DNA of 64,000 nt from Maribacter litopenaei (lineage in GTDB: Bacteria > Bacteroidota > Bacteroidia > Flavobacteriales > Flavobacteriaceae), in the NCBI RefSeq assembly GCF_025244665.1, contig NZ_CP104205.1:2415001-2479000 (forward strand), given 5' to 3'. The notes under the pieces are model-generated. The model searched no databases, was not told the DNA's origin, and worked only from the letters and a program-made list of their open reading frames with translations. This document shows, piece by piece, positions 59,849 to 64,000 of the stretch; the first letter of the stretch is position 1; the number at the start of each line of letters is the position of its first letter. Both the position numbers and the translations under genes were made by a program.

Positions 59849-60652
59849 ATGAAGTTCAAGTTACTATGCTCTGATCTGGATGGAACTTTATTGTCGACCA
59901 AAAGTGATGTATCAAAATACACCATTTCACAGATTGGCAGAATAAAACAAGCTGCTCGAATCATTTTGGTTTCTGCCGGAATGCCCAATGGTATGTATTA
60001 TATACAGAGGGATTTGGGAATTTTAGACCAACCAATAATTAGTTATAACGGCGCATTGGTATTGGATGGTGCCAAGGAACTGCTTTCCGTAACCATTCCT
60101 TTAAATGTGGTAAAGGAAATCCATGAAGTTTGTGAAGAGCACAGTACCGATTTAGGCCTATATGCTTATAACGAATGGCATGTACCCAAAACATCGGAAA
60201 GGGTCGAAAAGGAAATAAAATACACCAAGACCAACCCGGTATTTCAGCCAACCTTAAACACTCTAGAGCAATGGGCAACCAAAAAAAGTGGAATACATAA
60301 AATAATGCTCATGGGTACCAAATCTACCGCGGATGCTTTAATGCCGATACTTCAGGAAAAATTCGAGAATGAGATTAATTTGTACCGATCCAATGATACC
60401 CTCATAGAAATCGCACCAAAATCGGTATCAAAACTAACAGCTATACAAAAACTATTGCATTCTGGTGAATTACTACAGGATGTCATAGCATTTGGTGACA
60501 ATTACAATGATATTGAAATGTTGACCCATGTTGGTTGGGGTGTCGCGGTCTCCAATGGAAGGGAGGAAGTGAAACAAATTGCCAATTTTATTACTTCCAG
60601 TAATACTGAGAACGGAGTTGCCCAATACATTGAACAACATCTACTTATTTAA
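59849..60652 (+). CDS. HAD hydrolase of the Cof type (IIB)
   Basis: The 267-residue protein has the HAD motifs: LLCSDLDGTLLSTK with the nucleophilic Asp, ILVSAGMPNGM, a Lys in motif III (ISKLTAIQKLLH-like region) and VIAFGDNYNDIEMLTHVGWG with acidic metal ligands. A cap domain lies in the middle, as in Cof-type phosphatases, which act on sugar phosphates or cofactors such as pyridoxal phosphate. It begins two bases after the DUF5916 stop, so it may be in the same transcript. Intact. Confidence 0.9.
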   Translation: MKFKLLCSDLDGTLLSTKSDVSKYTISQIGRIKQAARIILVSAGMPNGMYYIQRDLGILDQPIISYNGALVLDGAKELLSVTIPLNVVKEIHEVCEEHSTDLGLYAYNEWHVPKTSERVEKEIKYTKTNPVFQPTLNTLEQWATKKSGIHKIMLMGTKSTADALMPILQEKFENEINLYRSNDTLIEIAPKSVSKLTAIQKLLHSGELLQDVIAFGDNYNDIEMLTHVGWGVAVSNGREEVKQIANFITSSNTENGVAQYIEQHLLI

Positions 60653-60684
60653 GTATATTTGGTTCCCAAGGAAAATTCTTCATT

Positions 60685-61959
60685 ATGGACAACCCTGTCG
60701 ATCAACCTTTGATTGTTAATGATACCGTTGTATTTGGCCTTTTGGCACTAGCCCTTGGCTTTATATTTTATACCTCCAATCTAAAAACTGGTTTACGGCA
60801 AAAATTCTATTCAATTGTACCTGCAGTGCTTATGTGTTATTTGATACCTGCGCTTATGGCAAGTGCCGGTTTGATATCGGATGATACTTCAGGCCTTTAC
60901 TTTATGGCCAGTAGGTATTTGTTACCAGCAGCGCTGGTTTTGATGACACTGAGTATTGACCTTAAGGCAATCAGTAATTTGGGTTCGAAAGCAATCATCA
61001 TGTTTTTAACGGGTAGTTTTGGTATTATCATCGGGGATTCACTGGCCATACTTTTGGTGTCCATATTTTCTCCAGAAACAGTTGGCGGTAACGATTTTGA
61101 TGCGGTTTGGAGAGGACTGGCTACCATCGCCGGAAGTTGGATCGGTGGCGGGGCCAATCAGGCGGCCATGCTCGAAATTTTTAAATACAACCCAGAGAAA
61201 TATGGGGGAATGGTACTTATCGATATCGTTGTTGCTAATATTTGGATGGCCGTGATACTATTGGGCGTGGGCAAAACGAAAAGAATCGATAAATGGTTAA
61301 AGGCCGATACCTCTGCCATTGAAACCTTAAAAGTAAAGGTAACCGAGTTTACGGAGAAAATTACCCGGGTGCCAACGCTCCAAGATTATATGATCATGCT
61401 TTGTTTGGCCTTCACAGCCGTAGGAATTTCCCACTTTTTTGGAGATCATATCAGCGAATTCCTAATATCAAATTTTGAAGCCGTCAGTGACAAGAAAAGT
61501 TTTCTTTCCTTTTTGGGGTCTCGGTTTCTTTTGGATGGTGGTACTATCTACTTGTGCGGGTATAGCTATGTCATTCACAAAGGCGAAGAATTATGAGGGT
61601 GCCGGGGCAAGTAAAATTGGTGGAATGTTCATTTATATTCGGTGGCTACCATTGGTATGAAAATGGACTTGGGCAAGGTTTTGGAGAATCCAGGTCTTAT
61701 TGCCATTGGTTTTGTTTGGATCAGCGTACATGCATTGCTACTCATTCTAGTAGCCAAAATCATTAAGGCGCCATATTTCTTTTTGGCCGTGGGTAGCCAA
61801 GCCAATGTGGGCGGTGCCGCTTCCGCGCCGGTAGTCGCAGCAGAATTTCATCCCTCCTTGACTTCGGTAGGTGTTCTATTGGCCGTATTGGGGTATGTTG
61901 TAGGTACTGCAGGTGCCTTGCTATGTGCTTACTTAATGGAAGTAGCCTCCAGCTTATAG
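60685..61959 (+). CDS. DUF819 family membrane permease; two frameshifts
   Basis: The protein has about ten membrane helices. The region SWIGGGANQAAMLEIFKYNP and the C-terminal VGSQANVGGAASAPVVAAEF are signatures of the DUF819 (YjcL-like) family, whose substrates are unknown. The frame breaks near 61521 (GGGTCTCGGTTTC for GGGTCTGGTTTC, GSGFFWMVVLSTCAGIA) and near 61640 (ATATTCGGTGGC for ATATTCTGGTGGC, FIYILVATIGMKMDLGKV). The repaired length is 424 residues. It follows the HAD gene by 32 bases. Confidence 0.86.
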
Positions 61960-62117
61960 TATTTAATTTTTCAATTGCATTTTCTTTAAAAATTTAATGA
62001 TATTTGCCCCCTGAATGAAATGAGTTAATAAACAATTGCAGCTGTTGTCCTATTTCCAATTGACTGCGATTTACACATTAGTTCCTCGAAATAAAAAAAG
62101 TTTTAAGAATTTGATCT

Positions 62118-62813
62118 ATGAAAAAAGTTGTTGTTATCCTGTCTATACTTTTTATGGTTTCTTGCGGAAGCGATAAGGAAGATAACCTAATCGTAAATGG
62201 AAAGGTTAGAGGGTTAAAAAAAGGAACACTCTATTTACAGCATTTGACAGATACCACTTTGGTCTCGGTGGACTCCCTAGAAATTGATGGCGACGGCACG
62301 TTTAGTTTATCGACTTTCCTGGAAAGCCCGAAATATATTATCTGTATTTAAATAAAAAGGACAATAACGACATCAATGACCGAATTACTTTTTTTGCTGA
62401 ACCAGGTACCATCACTATTAATTCAGACTGGAATACCTTTGATACCACGGCGGAAATTACAGGTTCACCTTCCCAGGTAATGCTAGAGGAATATCAAAAA
62501 GCATTGTCCAATATTAATTTAAGGAATATGGAGATTATGCTAAAGGCCTCACAATCCGAAGAACCTTTGGACCAAGCCGCAATAGACTCTTTGGAACAGG
62601 TAAGTGTAAAGAATACAAAGAGAGGGTATGCCTATTCCATTAATTTTGCCCTGAACAACAAGGATTCGTACATTGCCCCTTATATCGCAACTAAGGAAAT
62701 TCCAGATGCCAATATAAAATATCCGGATTCTATATATAATGTTCTTTCTCCGTGATGTAGCCAATTCCAAGTATGGAAAGGAACTGAAAAAACTGTTGGA
62801 GAACAAGCAATAA
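62118..62813 (+). CDS. DUF4369-like lipoprotein; two frameshifts
   Basis: A lipoprotein signal (KKVVVILSILFMVSC) precedes a DUF4369-like domain (NGKVRGLKKGTLYLQHLTDT, VDSLEIDGDGTFSLS). This domain is normally the N-terminal part of a thioredoxin-like Bacteroidota protein, but here no thioredoxin follows. Lesions near 62330 (AGCCCGAAATATAT for AGCCCAGAAATATAT, SPEIYYLYLNKKD) and near 62752 (TCTCCGTGATGTAG for TCTCCAGATGTAG, SPDVANSKYGKELK) hide the true C-terminus, KKLLENKQ at 62813. The repaired length is 231 residues. Confidence 0.75.
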
Positions 62814-62840
62814 AAAAAGCATCCGAAAAGGATGCTTTTT
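62813..62840 (+). terminator. Terminator of the DUF4369 gene
   Basis: AAAAAGCATCC pairs with GGATGCTTTTT around a short loop directly after the stop codon. A-rich and T-rich flanks suit both directions, so it also serves the convergent gene. Confidence 0.85.
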
Positions 62841-62861
62841 GCTTTATGGTGAAAGCTATTG

Positions 62862-63131
62862 CTAAGCCATACTATTTAATTTATCCACCAATTGATTGGC
62901 CTTGGTTTCCAATTCGATCCTTATCCCATTAAAATGGGCCTTTTTGTTTTCAATATCATCTTGATTAACCTTGGCAATCAGCTCATCAAAAGTTTCAATA
63001 GCACCATCTATTATAGCTGTTCCCTCTTTTGATGGACCAACTCCATTCGCTTCTTCAACTATGTAGACACCTTCAATAATATCACCAAGGACATTATTTA
63101 TATCTTTTTTCAAATTTTTAATACTTGCCAT
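62862..63131 (-). CDS. Conserved hypothetical helical protein
   Basis: The 89-residue protein (MASIKNLKKDINNVLGDIIE) is acidic and predicted mostly helical, with a heptad-like pattern toward the end (NKKAHFNGIRIELETKANQL). It has no signal peptide or recognised motif. Small proteins of this kind occur beside manA-like genes in flavobacteria, but I cannot assign a function. Confidence 0.65.
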   Translation of the reverse strand: MASIKNLKKDINNVLGDIIEGVYIVEEANGVGPSKEGTAIIDGAIETFDELIAKVNQDDIENKKAHFNGIRIELETKANQLVDKLNSMA

Positions 63132-63185
63132 TTGTTTTAAATTTTGAACAAAAGTACAATTTAACCTTAGAATATTTGCAAAAGT

Positions 63186-64000
63186 TTAAATAGTAACTTC
63201 CAGTAATTTAACCCCTGTAGTTTTTATAGCTATCTCCTCAGTGATTGCCGGCAAAAGCGTAGTTTCTCCTTTTTCTAAACTTACTTTACCAAATTCGTTT
63301 TCAATTAGTGCCTCCCCATCCACACACATATAAATAGTAAAGGAATCTCGATTTTTAGTTTCAAACTTGAGGTCTTTGTCTAAATCCAAGAAGTTGGTTT
63401 TAAAATAAGGGCAGTCCACCATACTGTTTACAGAGTTCATTCCTTTAGGGTATTCTACCTTGAAATCATCCTTATTTTTATAATCAATTGCGTCCAAGGC
63501 CAGTTCTGTGTGCAATTCTCTCAAATTTCCATCTTTGTCCTTTCTGTTAAAGTCGAAAACACGATAGGTAACATCTGAAGTTTGTTGAATTTCGGCCAAA
63601 AGGACCCCGGCACCAATGGCATGTATTTTTCCCGTATTAATAAAAAATGTATCACCCTCCTTGACCTTTTCATAATTCAACAAGTCCAGTAACGTATCAT
63701 TTTCTAGACTCTTGGAATACTCCTCCTTTGAAACATCCTTATTAAAGCCTACAATTAATTCCGCTCCAGGATCAGCATCCATAATATACCACATTTCTGT
63801 TTTGCCAAAGGAATTATGTCTTTCCTGTGCCAATTCGTCATTAGGGTGTAGTTGAATGGAAAGGTCCTGTTTAGCATCTATAAATTTAATCAGTATTGGA
63901 AACTCAGTTCCAAATCGTTCCACTACGCTCTTACCCAATAATTCTTCGGGATATTTTTCTATTAATTCTTGAAGTGAAGTATTGGCAAGTTCGCCATTGG
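63186..64000 (-). CDS. manA: Mannose-6-phosphate isomerase, class I, N-terminus outside window
   Basis: The frame runs from the right edge to a stop at 63186. Visible features are SIQLHPNDELAQERHNSFGK and GKTEMWYIMDADPGAELIVG with zinc-binding residues, NTGKIHAIGAGVLLAEIQQ and DVTYRVFDFNRKD, the pattern of the short class I PMI. The enzyme interconverts mannose 6-phosphate and fructose 6-phosphate. The TTG in LLGKSVVERF could be mistaken for a start, but the frame continues upstream (ANTSLQELIEKYPEE), so the true start lies beyond base 64000. Confidence 0.92.
   Translation of the reverse strand, partial: NGELANTSLQELIEKYPEELLGKSVVERFGTEFPILIKFIDAKQDLSIQLHPNDELAQERHNSFGKTEMWYIMDADPGAELIVGFNKDVSKEEYSKSLENDTLLDLLNYEKVKEGDTFFINTGKIHAIGAGVLLAEIQQTSDVTYRVFDFNRKDKDGNLRELHTELALDAIDYKNKDDFKVEYPKGMNSVNSMVDCPYFKTNFLDLDKDLKFETKNRDSFTIYMCVDGEALIENEFGKVSLEKGETTLLPAITEEIAIKTTGVKLLEVTI

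Overview
The window is chromosomal DNA from a member of the Bacteroidota, most likely a marine Flavobacteriaceae. The support is: AT-rich sequence; promoters of the TAnnTTTG type with no clear Shine-Dalgarno sites; the order rpmB-rpmG-DUF4295-ftsY; the bacillithiol gene bshC; and the families DUF5916, DUF2911, DUF922, DUF6249, DUF2805 and FAS1 lipoprotein. I see no rRNA, tRNA, insertion sequence, prophage or CRISPR array. Most of the window is ordinary core genome.

Layout. 1-9 kb: nitronate monooxygenase (cut by the edge), mnmA, a four-domain fasciclin lipoprotein, yidC, pyrG, a TIM-barrel isomerase. 9-19 kb: DUF922 protein, a LysM/periplasmic-binding fusion, guaA, a SIMPL protein, a pair of candidate small RNAs, an FMN flavoprotein, a PLP decarboxylase, bshC. 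19-28 kb: M14 carboxypeptidase, rimO, P1 peptidase, amidase, DUF2911 protein, ftsY and a ribosomal-protein operon. 28-38 kb: cinA, Hpt protein, FAH hydrolase, dnaQ-like exonuclease, beta-barrel protein, E2 acyltransferase, recR, a sodium symporter, a CoA-binding protein, fabH. 38-50 kb: ABC1 kinase with a TetR regulator, htpG, inositol oxygenase with a symporter, an ECF sigma/anti-sigma pair, a MOSC protein, and an AraC regulator overlapping alkB. 50-64 kb: S1/P1 nuclease, penicillin-binding protein 1A, an SPFH/PH-like/Arc cluster, two DUF5916 proteins, a HAD phosphatase, a DUF819 permease, a DUF4369 lipoprotein and manA (cut by the edge).

The most striking observation is that 27 genes, many of them essential (yidC, pyrG, guaA, ftsY, rpmB, PBP1A), are broken by single-base indels or stops. 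I count 45 lesions. In 42 of them, restoring a CCAGA (or TCTGG) pentamer repairs the gene or, once, a terminator stem. The called forms are CCGAGA, CCGA, CCAGGA, CCAGTA, CCGTA and similar. After repair every indel-bearing gene has a length divisible by three. The simplest reading is a systematic base-calling error at one sequence motif, which suggests that the motif carries a DNA modification in this strain. I therefore annotate these genes as intact CDSs spanning the lesion, not as pseudogenes.

Second-tier signals are a three-copy element with the shared core TGCTATGAAAAAG, a TTAGGTTG box and a terminator hairpin (14.75-14.98 kb twice, 40.36-40.46 kb once), an inverted repeat in front of an SPFH operon that ends in an Arc-type DNA-binding protein, and the AraC-AlkB overlap.
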